In this document: piece after piece, positions 23,993 to 32,582 of the stretch
Position numbering within the stretch: position 1 is the first letter of the stretch
Layout of the letters: each line of letters starts with the position of its first letter
Assembly (NCBI GenBank): GCA_039201605.1
Contig: JBCCRO010000010.1
Location: forward strand, 62,001 to 126,000
Direction of reading: 5' to 3'
DNA: 64,000 bases
From: CADEDH01 sp039201605
Lineage (GTDB): Bacteria > Actinomycetota > Acidimicrobiia > Acidimicrobiales > SZUA-35
Translations under genes and position numbers: made by a program
Notes under the pieces: model-generated
Database searches by the model: none
Told to the model about the DNA's origin: nothing
The model's input: the letters and a program-made list of their open reading frames with translations, nothing else

Positions 23993-24997
23993 CTAGCGGC
24001 TGAGGCGGGCCAGGCGGGCGATCAGCACCTCGAGGGTGGTGCCGTCGGGGACGGCGCTGGCGCCCCGAACATCGAGGTCGGCCGTCGCCAGCAGGTTGAC
24101 GGCCGAGGCGAGCTTCTGTGAGCCGAGACGGCGGGACAGGGTGAGCGCCTTGCGGGCGGGGAAGGTGGAGCCCGACATACCGAGCACGGCGGCCGCCGCC
24201 TTCTCGTCGGAGGCGCCCGCCCCGTCGAGGGCCAGGGCCCGCTGGTAGTGATTGTGGAGGGTGGCCAGCACCTGCAGGGCGTGGCGGGAGCCGCCCTGGG
24301 TCATCCGCCGGAGCTTGTCGAGGGCGAGGCCGATGTCGCCGGCGTCGAGGGCGTCGGTCAGCTCCCACGGCGGCACGTCGCTGGCCGGGCCGACGAAGGC
24401 CTCGACGTCGCCGGCCGACAGCTTGGCGTTGTCGCCGTAGGCCGAGTGGAGGGCCTCCAGCACCGATTCCGCCCGTCCGACGTCGTCGCCCAGGTTGTCG
24501 GCGATCAGGCGCTTGGCCGACCCGTCGAGCTGCACGGCGGCGGTCGACAGTCGCTCGTCGAGCAGACCCTTGCGCCCCTTGCCCGAGGGGGCGGCGTCGA
24601 TCTCCTCCACCCCGGCGGCCTTGAGCGCCTCCTTGAGCTTCTTGGGCACGGCCCCGAGGCGGGTCGACGATGAGGCCCGCTCCCACACCAGCACCAGGTC
24701 GGTGGTGGGCAGCGGATCGGCCAACAGCTCGACCAGCGGCGCCACCTGCTCCCCCTTGGTGAACAGCCCGAGGTTGCGGCCCACCACCACTCGCCGCTCG
24801 GTGAGGAAGGGCGGGGTGTGGGCTGCGTTGATCAGCGGGGTGAGCTCGGGGTCCCCGTCGTCCGAGGTGTACTGCGCCTCCCCCACCTCCTCGACCATCA
24901 ACGATCGGTCGCCGTCGCCGACGAACTCGGTCACCGCCTTGCGGACGGCCTGGGACACCAGCGTGGCGTCGTCGCCCTTGATCAGCAGGATCGGCAT
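23993..24997 (-). CDS. holA: DNA polymerase III delta subunit (HolA)
   Basis: Clamp-loader subunit that opens the beta sliding clamp. The 334-residue product from ATG 24997 begins MPILLIKGDDATLVSQAV. It shows the three-domain delta architecture, with the segment LLDERLSTAAVQLDGSAKRL and the helical collar end (SGSTFPARKALTLSRRLGSQ). A GGGGGG ribosome site is four bases upstream; an open frame further upstream overlaps the FolP-like gene and is rejected. It lies next to comEC-comEA, as in many actinobacteria. Sequence conservation of delta is low, so recognition rests on overall pattern and context. Confidence 0.85.
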   Translation of the reverse strand: MPILLIKGDDATLVSQAVRKAVTEFVGDGDRSLMVEEVGEAQYTSDDGDPELTPLINAAHTPPFLTERRVVVGRNLGLFTKGEQVAPLVELLADPLPTTDLVLVWERASSSTRLGAVPKKLKEALKAAGVEEIDAAPSGKGRKGLLDERLSTAAVQLDGSAKRLIADNLGDDVGRAESVLEALHSAYGDNAKLSAGDVEAFVGPASDVPPWELTDALDAGDIGLALDKLRRMTQGGSRHALQVLATLHNHYQRALALDGAGASDEKAAAAVLGMSGSTFPARKALTLSRRLGSQKLASAVNLLATADLDVRGASAVPDGTTLEVLIARLARLSR

Positions 24998-25037
24998 CGG
25001 GCCCCCCTTCGAGCCGCGGCGGCGACCCCCGGCGCGC

Positions 25038-25913
25038 TCACGACGTGAGCACCGCCGGGGTCCAGCAGGGGCCATCGGGATCATCGACGGCGGCCAGCAG
25101 CTCGGCCATGGTGTCGACCAGGCGGCGGGCCGACCGCACGTCGTGGGATCGCAGGATGCGGCACCCCTGGACCAGGCCGATGGTGTGGGCGGCCTCGGTG
25201 CCGGACTGGATGTCCCACCGGTCGGTCTCGAGCAGCTCAAAGAGGAACCGCTTGTTGGACGCCGACAGCAGCAGCGGGTAGCCCAGCGTCGTCAGGTCGT
25301 AGGAGTGGTGCAGCAGCTTGAGCGACTGGGCCGGGCTCTTGCCCAGGTCCATGCCGGCGTCGACGATGATCCGTTCGGGGGCGATGCCTGCAGCGCGGGC
25401 CTGGGCCGCCCGATCGGACAGGAAGGCCTTCACGTCGGCCAGGAGGTCGTCGTAGGTCGGGTCGGGATCGGGAACCCGGGGCTGGAGTCGGATGTGGGTG
25501 GCCACCACGGTGGCGCCCCCGGCGGCGGCCACCGGCAGGTAGTCGGGGTCGGCGAAGCCGCTGATGTCGTTGCCGATGACGGCGCCGGCCTCGATGGCCT
25601 GACGCAGCACCTCGGCCCGCCAGGTGTCGACCGACAGCGGGATGTCGAACCGGCTGCGCAAGGCCTCGACCGCCGGGAGCACCCGCTCCAACTCCTCCTC
25701 CAGGCTCACCTCGTCGCCGGGACCGGCCTTGACCCCACCGACGTCGAGGAAGTCGGCGCCGTCGTCGACCAGGGTCTGCGCCTTCGCCAGGAAGGCGTCG
25801 AACGTCCAGTACTCACCGGCGTCGTAGAAACTGTCGGGCGTCCGATTGAGGATGCCCATCACGATCCCCCGATACGTGATGTCGAACTCGTGGGAACCAA
25901 GCGCCAACCGCAT
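25038..25913 (-). CDS. folP2: Dihydropteroate synthase homologue, FolP2 type
   Basis: A 291-residue TIM barrel of the pterin-binding family. It has NRTPDSFYD (23-31), SVDTWRAEV, GNDISG and a SNKRFL segment. The DHPS loop 2 motif GGESTRPG is replaced by GGVKAGPG (59-66), and loop 1 reads NRTPDSF instead of NVTPDSF. Both are features of mycobacterial FolP2, which has no proven dihydropteroate synthase activity. So folate synthesis should not be assigned from this gene alone. ATG 25913 lies 8 bases after TAGCTT, suggesting a leaderless mRNA. holA starts 40 bases after its stop. Confidence 0.8.
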   Translation of the reverse strand: MRLALGSHEFDITYRGIVMGILNRTPDSFYDAGEYWTFDAFLAKAQTLVDDGADFLDVGGVKAGPGDEVSLEEELERVLPAVEALRSRFDIPLSVDTWRAEVLRQAIEAGAVIGNDISGFADPDYLPVAAAGGATVVATHIRLQPRVPDPDPTYDDLLADVKAFLSDRAAQARAAGIAPERIIVDAGMDLGKSPAQSLKLLHHSYDLTTLGYPLLLSASNKRFLFELLETDRWDIQSGTEAAHTIGLVQGCRILRSHDVRSARRLVDTMAELLAAVDDPDGPCWTPAVLTS

Positions 25914-25921
25914 GGCTTTCG

Positions 25922-25927
25922 AAGCTA
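25922..25927 (-). promoter_or_regulatory. -10 hexamer of the FolP2-type gene
   Basis: TAGCTT on the minus strand, 8 bases before ATG 25913, inside the 41-base gap after comEC. Confidence 0.4.
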
Positions 25928-25954
25928 CCGGAAGTCGGCGGGCACGCCTCGAAC

Positions 25955-27976
25955 TCAGGGCGGCACCTCGGCCGCCGCCGGCGCCTCGACCGCTCCGGTC
26001 ACCTCGGCCGCCCCGGTCACCTCGGTCACCTCGGTCACCTCGAGGGACTCCCCCACCACCTCGACGACGAGGCGATGGCGACCGGTGCCCAGCGCCGCGT
26101 CGTCGGTCACCCGGTGGGCGCCCTGCAACCGATGGAGCGGTGGGGCCAGCAGGCGGCCGGTCGTCGTCACCTCGGTGACCGACACCGCCACCGAGCCGGC
26201 CTGGCCCGACCCGCGCTCGGCCACGACGACACCGATGGTGGTGATGCGGTGCTCCAGGATCGAGGTCAACAGCCGTCGGTCGGCATCGGCCTCGACCACC
26301 AACACGCCGCGCCCGTCGGTCCCCGGGTACCAGCGGCCGCCGCCGAGCAGCTCGGTGGCGGCGTCGGGCGGCCGGGGCGCGGCGGCCAGCGACCACACGA
26401 CGGCGCCCGCGCCGCAGCCGAGGAGGACGCTTCGCCGCCACCACCCCGGCGGGCACCGCCCGACGGCCACCGTGATCAGCAGCGCCACCGCAACGAGGGC
26501 GACCAGGCCGGTACCGGTGACCGTCGGCAGGGGAAGGCGCACGGCCCACCGGGCCACGGCGTCGAGCCACCAGAGCAGGGCCGACGCCGGCAGTTGGCAC
26601 CAACCGTCGAGAGGCGCCGGCAACTGGCCTGCCACCGGGCCGACCGTGAGCCCCCACACCATCACCAGCCCGGCGGCGGTGCCGGCGGCGAGGTTGGCCG
26701 GGACCGAGGCCAGGGGTACCCGGTCGAAGTGGTGGATGAGGAGCGGGGCCACGCCGACCTGGGCGGCGAGGGTGACGGCGAGGGCCGGTCGCAGCGCGGT
26801 GGGGCCGGGCAGCCGGGCGACCAACACCGGCCCGAGCACCACGATGGCGGCCGACGCCGCCACCGACAGGCGGAACCCGACCGACCAGACCAGGAACGGG
26901 TCGACGAGCAGCAGCCCGGTGACCGTGAGGCCGAGTGGGATGATCCCGATGGCGGCTCGACCGGTGAGGGTGGCCCACGTCGACAGCCCGGCCATGGTCG
27001 TGGCCCGCAACACCGACGGCTCACCACGGGTGGCCACGGCGAAGGCGACCAGCACGGCCAGCAGGGCGACGAGGCGGGACCGGCGGGACAACCGCGACAG
27101 CGGTACCGCGGCGACGGCCAGCACGAAGGCCACGTTCTGGCCCGAAACGGCGAGTAGGTGGCTCAGCCCAGCGGCCCGGAACCGGGCCCGCTGGGCGTCG
27201 GACTGCAATCGATCCTCTCCCACGACGAGCCCGGTGTAGAGCGCCTGCTGGTGCCGGGGCAGCGGTTCGGCGCCGTCGAGGATCACGGTCCGCAGCCGTT
27301 CGACCAGGCCCCGTGCCCCCGTCGCCGATCGGTGGTCGCCGACCGCCGACACCGACAGCTCACCCAGGAGATGGGTCGAGCGGCTCCACGAGCTGATCGT
27401 CATCGGGCTGAGTCGACCCTCGACCGCCACCGTCGTCCCGGCCCCGAGAGCGGAGAGGCGGGCCCCGTCCGGCCCGAAGGCCACCGCCTGCACCCGTCGA
27501 CCGTCGGGGAGCCGAACCGGGAGTCGCCAGCCCCGGCCCAGCCGGTCCGCCTCGTCGACGACCACCACCTCGCCGGCGAAGGACCCGGCCTCCACCGGCA
27601 CGAAGGTCTGCTCGCTGCGGTATCCCAGTTGCGAGGCGAGCAGCCCGACGGTGACGATCAGCATCCACGGCCGCCGCAGCCAAAGGGCGAGCACGGCAAG
27701 GGCGACGAGGGTCGATGCGCCCCCGGCCCACCCTCCGACCGGGACCGGCACGGGATGGGCCGCAACGGCCCCGACCCAGGCGGCGGCGGTGAGCGCCACC
27801 ACCGCCCCCTCCCCCATCACGGTGGCCGTCGACCCCGATCCGGCCCCCAGCGGCGTCGACGACAGGGCCGCCGTGGACGCGGCGGTGCCGACGTGCTCGG
27901 CGGCGGCGGACGGCCCCCGATCGGCGGCGGGCCCGGCCGGCGCCGCCGGGCCTGCCGACCCGCCGGGGGGCGTCAT
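25955..27976 (-). CDS. comEC: ComEC/Rec2-type DNA uptake channel, metallo-beta-lactamase part degenerate
   Basis: Polytopic membrane protein of natural transformation that carries single-stranded DNA into the cell. The 673-residue protein has N-terminal membrane helices (about 57-118), a DUF4131-like outside domain, and the competence core with HLLAVSGQNVAFV (273-285) and many helices to about 520. The C-terminal part (about 540-650) keeps the shape of the usual metallo-beta-lactamase domain, but the expected HxHxDH is replaced by ERGSGQAG (587-594), so metal nuclease activity is unlikely. The last 28 residues are a Glu-Val-Thr/Ala repeat. The start overlaps the comEA stop by four bases. Real uptake function is unproven. 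Confidence 0.88.
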   Translation of the reverse strand: MTPPGGSAGPAAPAGPAADRGPSAAAEHVGTAASTAALSSTPLGAGSGSTATVMGEGAVVALTAAAWVGAVAAHPVPVPVGGWAGGASTLVALAVLALWLRRPWMLIVTVGLLASQLGYRSEQTFVPVEAGSFAGEVVVVDEADRLGRGWRLPVRLPDGRRVQAVAFGPDGARLSALGAGTTVAVEGRLSPMTISSWSRSTHLLGELSVSAVGDHRSATGARGLVERLRTVILDGAEPLPRHQQALYTGLVVGEDRLQSDAQRARFRAAGLSHLLAVSGQNVAFVLAVAAVPLSRLSRRSRLVALLAVLVAFAVATRGEPSVLRATTMAGLSTWATLTGRAAIGIIPLGLTVTGLLLVDPFLVWSVGFRLSVAASAAIVVLGPVLVARLPGPTALRPALAVTLAAQVGVAPLLIHHFDRVPLASVPANLAAGTAAGLVMVWGLTVGPVAGQLPAPLDGWCQLPASALLWWLDAVARWAVRLPLPTVTGTGLVALVAVALLITVAVGRCPPGWWRRSVLLGCGAGAVVWSLAAAPRPPDAATELLGGGRWYPGTDGRGVLVVEADADRRLLTSILEHRITTIGVVVAERGSGQAGSVAVSVTEVTTTGRLLAPPLHRLQGAHRVTDDAALGTGRHRLVVEVVGESLEVTEVTEVTGAAEVTGAVEAPAAAEVPP

Positions 27977-28851
27977 CGGACGGCGACGTCGTCGGCCAGC
28001 CCGTCGAGGGTGGCGGGGCCTATCCCCGGCACCTCGAGCAGCTGGTCGACGCTGACGAAGGGCCCGTTGTCGGTCCGCCAGCCGATGATGGCCTCGGCCA
28101 GAGCGGGGCCGATGCCATGGAGGGTTTCCAGGGCGGCGGCGTCGGCCCGGTTGAGATCGACGAGTCCCCCGGCCGGGCCCCCGGCTCCCGGCCCGCCCCC
28201 GAGGCCGCCATCGCCGCCGGTCGTGATCGGTGGCGGGGCGGCGATCCCGGTCGGTGTGGTCGCCGGTTCACCGACGGCCGGGACCCGCACCTGCATGCCG
28301 TCCACCACCGGCGCCGCCAGGTTGAGCCGGTCGAGGTCGGCGTCGTCGACGGCACCGCCGGCCGCCGTCACCACGTCGGCCACCCGGGCCCCGGCCTCCA
28401 CCCGCACGATCCCGGGCCGGGCCACGGCGCCCGCCACGTGGACGACCAGGTCCGGCGGCGACGTCGTCGTCGACCCGCTCGGGCTCGGCACCGCTCCGGC
28501 CGACGGGCCACCGACCGGCTCACCGGCAGCCGGCGCCGCCCCGGTGGCGTTCGGGCCACCGGTGAGGGCGGCGACGTCGGCGGTCAGGCCCGGCGTGTAG
28601 GGGATGTCGAGGTCGTCGATCGGGGCCGGTGGGCGACCCAACCACCAGGCCGTCACCAGCAGGCCCAGGGCGCCGACGGCCATCGCCGCCGACACCGCCG
28701 GTCGGTCGCGCAGTCGATCGAGGGCCAGCACGGCCCGATCGAGGCGGGCCGACAGCGACTCGTCGGCCGGATCGGTACCCAGATCGAGCGAGTCGAACGA
28801 GGGGGAGGGTGGCGGCGACGGTTCGGAGGACCGTTCGAGGGGCGAGACCAT
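27973..28851 (-). CDS. comEA: ComEA-type DNA-binding competence protein
   Basis: Membrane-anchored DNA receptor for transformation. The 292-residue protein has a cytoplasmic N-terminus and one membrane helix (51-71). A Pro/Ala/Gly-rich linker leads to an SLBB domain (134-192, VVHVAGAVARPGIVRVEAGA). After a Gly-rich linker come two helix-hairpin-helix motifs (230-292; VDLNRADAAALETLHGIGPA and LLEVPGIGPATLDGL). ATG 28851 has GGGAAG nine bases upstream. It is translation-coupled to comEC (ATGA overlap). Confidence 0.93.
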   Translation of the reverse strand: MVSPLERSSEPSPPPSPSFDSLDLGTDPADESLSARLDRAVLALDRLRDRPAVSAAMAVGALGLLVTAWWLGRPPAPIDDLDIPYTPGLTADVAALTGGPNATGAAPAAGEPVGGPSAGAVPSPSGSTTTSPPDLVVHVAGAVARPGIVRVEAGARVADVVTAAGGAVDDADLDRLNLAAPVVDGMQVRVPAVGEPATTPTGIAAPPPITTGGDGGLGGGPGAGGPAGGLVDLNRADAAALETLHGIGPALAEAIIGWRTDNGPFVSVDQLLEVPGIGPATLDGLADDVAVR

Positions 28852-28968
28852 GGACGTGCTTCCCGGGGCGAGGGGCCGGCGGGGGAAGCGGGCGTCGAGG
28901 CGGACGGGCGGGTCTCGCCGAGGTGGAGGGTAGCGGCTGCGGCCGCTCCGATCGAGGGGCTGGTGGGC

Positions 28969-29694
28969 CTAGAAGAGTCGGGTCGAGAGCTTCTTGCGCC
29001 AGTCGGCGGCGGCGGCCGGATCGCCGACGGTGAGCTCCTCCAGCAGCGTGACGAACTCCGCTCGGGCGTCGTCGTCGGCCTTGACCTGATCGAGCAGGCC
29101 GGCGAGCCGATCGGTGATGCGCGACCGCTCGTCGTTGGGGAGGGCGCCGGCGCGGGCCTGCTCCAGGAGCGCCGTGACCTCCTCGTCGATGTCGTCGGGG
29201 GCGATACCGGCCAGAGCGTCGGCCGCCTCGGGCGCTCGATCCTCGGCGATCAGCAACCGGGCCAGGGCGACCGCGGCCGGCTTGTGGGCCGGGTCGAGGG
29301 TGAGGGCCTGCCGGAGCGACGCCTCGTCACCGGCGGCGACGAGGGCCGCCAGCTCGTCCTCGCCCTGGCCGTCGAGGAGCTTGTTGACGAACTCCCGGAT
29401 GGTGGGCTCGGGCTGGGCCCCCATGAAGCCGTCGACCACCTGACCGTTGGCCAGAGCGTAGACGGCGGGGATCGACTGGACCCGGAAGGCCTGCGAGGCG
29501 CCCGGGTTCTCGTCGACGTTGATCTTGGCCAGAACGACACGGCCGTTGGTCTCGTCGACCACCTTCTCGATGATCGGCCCTAGCGTCTTGCACGGGCCGC
29601 ACCAGGGGGCCCACAGGTCGACCACCACCGGGGTGGTCATCGAGCGGCGAAGGACCTCGGTCTCAAACGTGGCGTCGGTTACGTCGATCATCAT
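28969..29694 (-). CDS. Thioredoxin-TPR fusion protein (CnoX/YbbN-like)
   Basis: A 241-residue protein. The N-terminal thioredoxin fold carries WCGPC (31-35) and the cis-Pro segment SIPAVYALANGQ. A helical C-terminal TPR-like domain (about 120-241) has DPAHKPAAVALARLLIAEDRAPEAAD. This layout matches CnoX/YbbN proteins that hold oxidised or unfolded clients for chaperones; unlike E. coli CnoX the complete CxxC is kept. Start ATG 29694 (or 29691, one codon later) follows TAGCGT by 8 bases. Confidence 0.9.
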   Translation of the reverse strand: MMIDVTDATFETEVLRRSMTTPVVVDLWAPWCGPCKTLGPIIEKVVDETNGRVVLAKINVDENPGASQAFRVQSIPAVYALANGQVVDGFMGAQPEPTIREFVNKLLDGQGEDELAALVAAGDEASLRQALTLDPAHKPAAVALARLLIAEDRAPEAADALAGIAPDDIDEEVTALLEQARAGALPNDERSRITDRLAGLLDQVKADDDARAEFVTLLEELTVGDPAAAADWRKKLSTRLF

Positions 29695-29702
29695 CAAAAC
29701 CA

Positions 29703-29708
29703 ACGCTA
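29703..29708 (-). promoter_or_regulatory. -10 hexamer of the thioredoxin-TPR gene
   Basis: TAGCGT on the minus strand, 8 bases before ATG 29694. Confidence 0.4.
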
Positions 29709-29790
29709 CCGGCTGGGTCGCTGGCCGGGACTTTTACTAGGTTGCTGCCCACCTGGGAGAACGACCCGGGCTCGACGAGAGGACACGGAC

Positions 29791-30804
29791 ATGAAGGTGG
29801 ATGGAGGATTCGGCCTCGGCGCCGGACTCGGCGGTGTGATCGACTCGGCCAAGGAGCAGGAGGCCCAGGGCTACGACGGGTTCTGGACGGCGGAGACCAG
29901 CCACGACCCCTTCCTCCCCCTGCTGTTGGCGGCCGAGCACACCGAGCAGATCGAACTCGGCACGTCGATCGCCGTCGCCTTCGCCCGCAACCCGATGACG
30001 CTGGCCAATACCGCCTACGACCTGCAGGCCTACAGCGGGCGTTTCATCCTCGGCCTCGGATCGCAGATCAAGCCCCACATCACCAAGCGGTTCTCGATGG
30101 AGTGGTCGAAGCCTGCGGCCCGGATGCGGGAGATGGTGCTCGCCATCCGCGCCATCTGGGACACCTGGAACAACGGCACCAAGCTCGACTTCCGGGGCGA
30201 CTTCTACACCCACACCCTGATGACGCCGTTCTTCGATCCCGGTCCCAACCCCAACGGCGATCCCAAGATCTTCCTCGCCGGTGTCGGACCGCTGATGACC
30301 GAGGTGGCGGGCGAGGTCTGCGACGGCTTCATCTGCCACGGCTTCACCACCGAGCGCTTCCTGCGCGAGGTCACGATCCCGGCCTTGGAGCGGGGCCGGG
30401 CCAAGGCGGGCAAGACGATGGAGGGCTTCGAGATCGTCGGCCCGTCGTTCATCGTCACCGGCAACACCGACGACGAGATGGACTCGGCGGCCAAAGCGGT
30501 GAAGCAGCAGATCTAGTTCTACGGCTCCACCCCCGCCTACCGGGGCGTGCTCGACCTCCACGGTTGGGGCGGTCTCCAGGACGAACTCAACAGCATGTCC
30601 AAGCAGGGCCGGTGGGAGGAGATGGGCGACCTCGTCGACGACGAGATTCTCAACACCTTCGCCGTCGTCGGAGAGCCGGAGGCGGTGGCCCCCGAGCTCC
30701 ATAATCGCTTCGGCGACTGCGTGCAGCGGATCAGCTTCTACACGCCCTATGCGGCCGACCCCGACCGCTGGCGCAAGGTGATGACCGACATCAAGGCGTC
30801 GTAG
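29791..30804 (+). pseudogene. F420-dependent LLM-class oxidoreductase interrupted by an in-frame amber codon
   Basis: Encodes a luciferase-like TIM barrel of the F420-dependent TIGR03617/MSMEG_2256 type (MKVDGGFGLGAGLGGVIDSA; NPMTLANTAYDLQAYSGRFI; LGLGSQIKPHI). Translation from ATG 29791 (GAGAGGA upstream) meets TAG at 30514-30516 after 241 codons. Without any frame shift the sequence then continues FYGSTPAYRGVLDLHGWG and on to codon 338, giving the complete family length. In relatives, an ordinary residue precedes FYGSTPAY. So one codon has become a stop; a sequencing error, a recent null mutation or readthrough are all possible. The 241-residue product would lack the last barrel strands and is unlikely to be active. 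A GTG at 30547 could in principle start the second piece. Confidence 0.85.
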
Positions 30805-30848
30805 TCGCCCGACGGCGTGAACGGCTGGTGAACGCCAACGCCCGGTGA

Positions 30849-30865
30849 GGCCGCAGCCTGCGGCC
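30849..30865 (+). terminator. Hairpin after the F420-type oxidoreductase gene
   Basis: GGCCGCA-GCC-TGCGGCC, a perfect 7-bp stem with a 3-base loop, 44 bases after the final stop and 7 bases before the next gene's -10. Confidence 0.5.
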
Positions 30866-30871
30866 GGCCAG

Positions 30872-30877
30872 TAGCGT
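30872..30877 (+). promoter_or_regulatory. -10 hexamer of the radical-SAM gene
   Basis: TAGCGT, 6 bases before ATG 30884; leaderless spacing. There is no Shine-Dalgarno. Confidence 0.45.
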
Positions 30878-30883
30878 TGGCCC

Positions 30884-31780
30884 ATGGCTCGCGTCCTCCT
30901 CGCTCATCCGCTGCTCCTGGCGGAGCGCCCGGAGGAGCAGGCCGCGGCCAGCCCCTACTTCCCCCTCGGCGTGCTGTATCTGGCGGCCTGGGTGCGGGAC
31001 CGGGGCCACGACGTGCGGGTCTACGACGGCACGTTCGAACCCGACCGCTCCTCGTTCGTCGACGCGCTGGCCGACTTCGAGCCCGACGTCGTCGGCCTCT
31101 CCTGCCTGCTCCCGATCCGTGATGCCGCCCTCGACTTCGCCACCGTGGCCGCCGGGGCCGGCGCGTTCGTGGTGGCCGGCGGGCCGGACGCCACCGCCGA
31201 GCCGACCCGCTACCTGGCGGGCGACGTCGACGCCGTCGTCCGGCACGAGGGCGAGCAGACCTTCGCCGCCGTGCTCGACGCCGCCGACCGCGGTCGCTTG
31301 ACCAGCGAGGGCCTCACCCGGGTCACCGGCCTGGCCCTGCTGATCGATGGCGACCTGGTGGAGACCGGGCGTCGAGAGCCGATCGCCAATCTCGACACCC
31401 TCCCCGAACCGGCCCGCGATCTGATCGACATGAACCGCTACCTCGACGCCTGGGAGACCACCGCCGGCTACCGCTCCCTGACCGTTTCGGTGTCCCGAGG
31501 GTGCGCCCGTCCCGGCTGCCCCCACTGCGCCGACTCGGTGCACGGCACCGGCTATCGGGAGCGGACCCCGGCCGACGTGGTGGCCGAGCTGGTCTCGCTG
31601 AGAGACGAGTACACGGTCGACCGGCTGCGACTGGTCGACGACGTCGACGCCATGAACCGGTCGTGGTTCGACGAGTTGGCGGCCGAGGCGGAGCGGGCCG
31701 ACCTCGACCTTCGCTTCGAGGCCCTCAGCGATCTGACACGCACCGATCTCCCCCTGCTCGACGTCCAGGACACGCTTTGA
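30884..31780 (+). CDS. Short B12-binding/radical-SAM-like protein
   Basis: The 298-residue product resembles the front part of B12-dependent radical-SAM enzymes. A cobalamin-binding-like Rossmann domain (about 1-135; YFPLGVLYLAAWVRDRGHDV, DVVGLSCLLP, AVVRHEGEQTFAAVLD) is followed by a radical-SAM start SRGCARPGCPHC. The cluster motif is C207-x4-C212-x2-C215, one residue longer than the usual Cx3Cx2C. The protein stops about 85 residues later, so most of the barrel and any C-terminal domain are missing; relatives usually have 450 or more residues. The DxHxxG base-off cobalamin motif is not present. It may be a truncated remnant or a minimal variant. A hairpin follows its stop. Confidence 0.7.
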   Translation: MARVLLAHPLLLAERPEEQAAASPYFPLGVLYLAAWVRDRGHDVRVYDGTFEPDRSSFVDALADFEPDVVGLSCLLPIRDAALDFATVAAGAGAFVVAGGPDATAEPTRYLAGDVDAVVRHEGEQTFAAVLDAADRGRLTSEGLTRVTGLALLIDGDLVETGRREPIANLDTLPEPARDLIDMNRYLDAWETTAGYRSLTVSVSRGCARPGCPHCADSVHGTGYRERTPADVVAELVSLRDEYTVDRLRLVDDVDAMNRSWFDELAAEAERADLDLRFEALSDLTRTDLPLLDVQDTL

Positions 31781-31799
31781 AGCCGTCGCAACGCGCTAC

Positions 31800-31818
31800 T
31801 CCCCACCGTGAGTGGGGA
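31800..31818 (+). terminator. Hairpin after the radical-SAM gene
   Basis: TCCCCAC-CGTGA-GTGGGGA, a perfect 7-bp stem, 19 bases after the stop codon. Confidence 0.55.
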
Positions 31819-31882
31819 TCTACACGCACCACCGGTGGCATCACCGCCGGAATCCAGCGCAACGTCCTACGGTTGATGCACC

Positions 31883-32554
31883 GTGGCTCCCCCGTCCCTG
31901 CCCATCATCGGCCGCTTTCTGCCGTCGGAACCGTCCGCTCCCCTGTGGCCGATCGCTCTGGCCCGCGTCCTGCTCGGGCTGCTGTGGCTCGGGGCGCTGC
32001 GCTGGAAGCTGCCACCGGATTTCGACCCCGGCTCGGAGCGGAGCATCGAGGAGTGGCTCGAACTGGCGGTCGAGCACGCCGTCGTCCCCGGCTACGGCTC
32101 CCTGGTCGACAGCCTGCTGCTCCCCAACGTGACCGCCGTCTCGTGGCTGGTGTTCCTGGCCGAGCTCGCGGTCGGTGTGTCGCTCCTGATCGGCATCTTC
32201 GCCCGCACCGGCTCGCTGCTCGGGTTGGCGTTGTCGCTCAACCTGGCCGCCCTGTTCGTCGCCGTCCCCGGTGAGTGGCCGTGGTCGTACCTGATGCTGA
32301 TCATGTGGCACGGCACCCTGCTGGTGTCGGACCCCGGGCGCCTCTGGGGCTTCGATCAGGTGCGCCGCCGGGCCGACGCCATCGCCGCCGGGGTGGCGCC
32401 CGAGGATGTGAACCTGTCGGTGGCCTCCCCCGCCGACACCGCCGAGCGCATCGCGGACGGCGGCGACGAGGCCGACCCCGATCCCACCACCGACCCGACC
32501 CCGGAGAGCGACGCCGACGCCGCCGACGCCGTGCCGTCGGAAGGCGACACATGA
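31883..32554 (+). CDS. DoxX-family membrane protein
   Basis: A 223-residue protein with four hydrophobic helices within 1-165 (LARVLLGLLWLGALRWKL; AVSWLVFLAELAVGVSLLIG; LLGLALSLNLAALFVA; YLMLIMWHGTLLV) in the DoxX arrangement. A 55-residue Asp/Ala-rich acidic tail follows. DoxX proteins are linked to quinone or thiosulfate oxidation or membrane redox protection, with no firm activity for most. GTG 31883 lies 9 bases after TACGGT. It precedes the glycosyltransferase gene by 28 bases, so the three genes to 35686 may form one transcript. Confidence 0.78.
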   Translation: MAPPSLPIIGRFLPSEPSAPLWPIALARVLLGLLWLGALRWKLPPDFDPGSERSIEEWLELAVEHAVVPGYGSLVDSLLLPNVTAVSWLVFLAELAVGVSLLIGIFARTGSLLGLALSLNLAALFVAVPGEWPWSYLMLIMWHGTLLVSDPGRLWGFDQVRRRADAIAAGVAPEDVNLSVASPADTAERIADGGDEADPDPTTDPTPESDADAADAVPSEGDT

Positions 32555-32582
32555 CCGACGCCTCCCGCTGCGGAGGACGCCC

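Noticed and set aside
30514..30516. Amber codon as pyrrolysine insertion
   Set aside because: No sign of pyl genes in the window, the lineage is unlikely to use it, and the site is not a catalytic residue. Error or null mutation is simpler.
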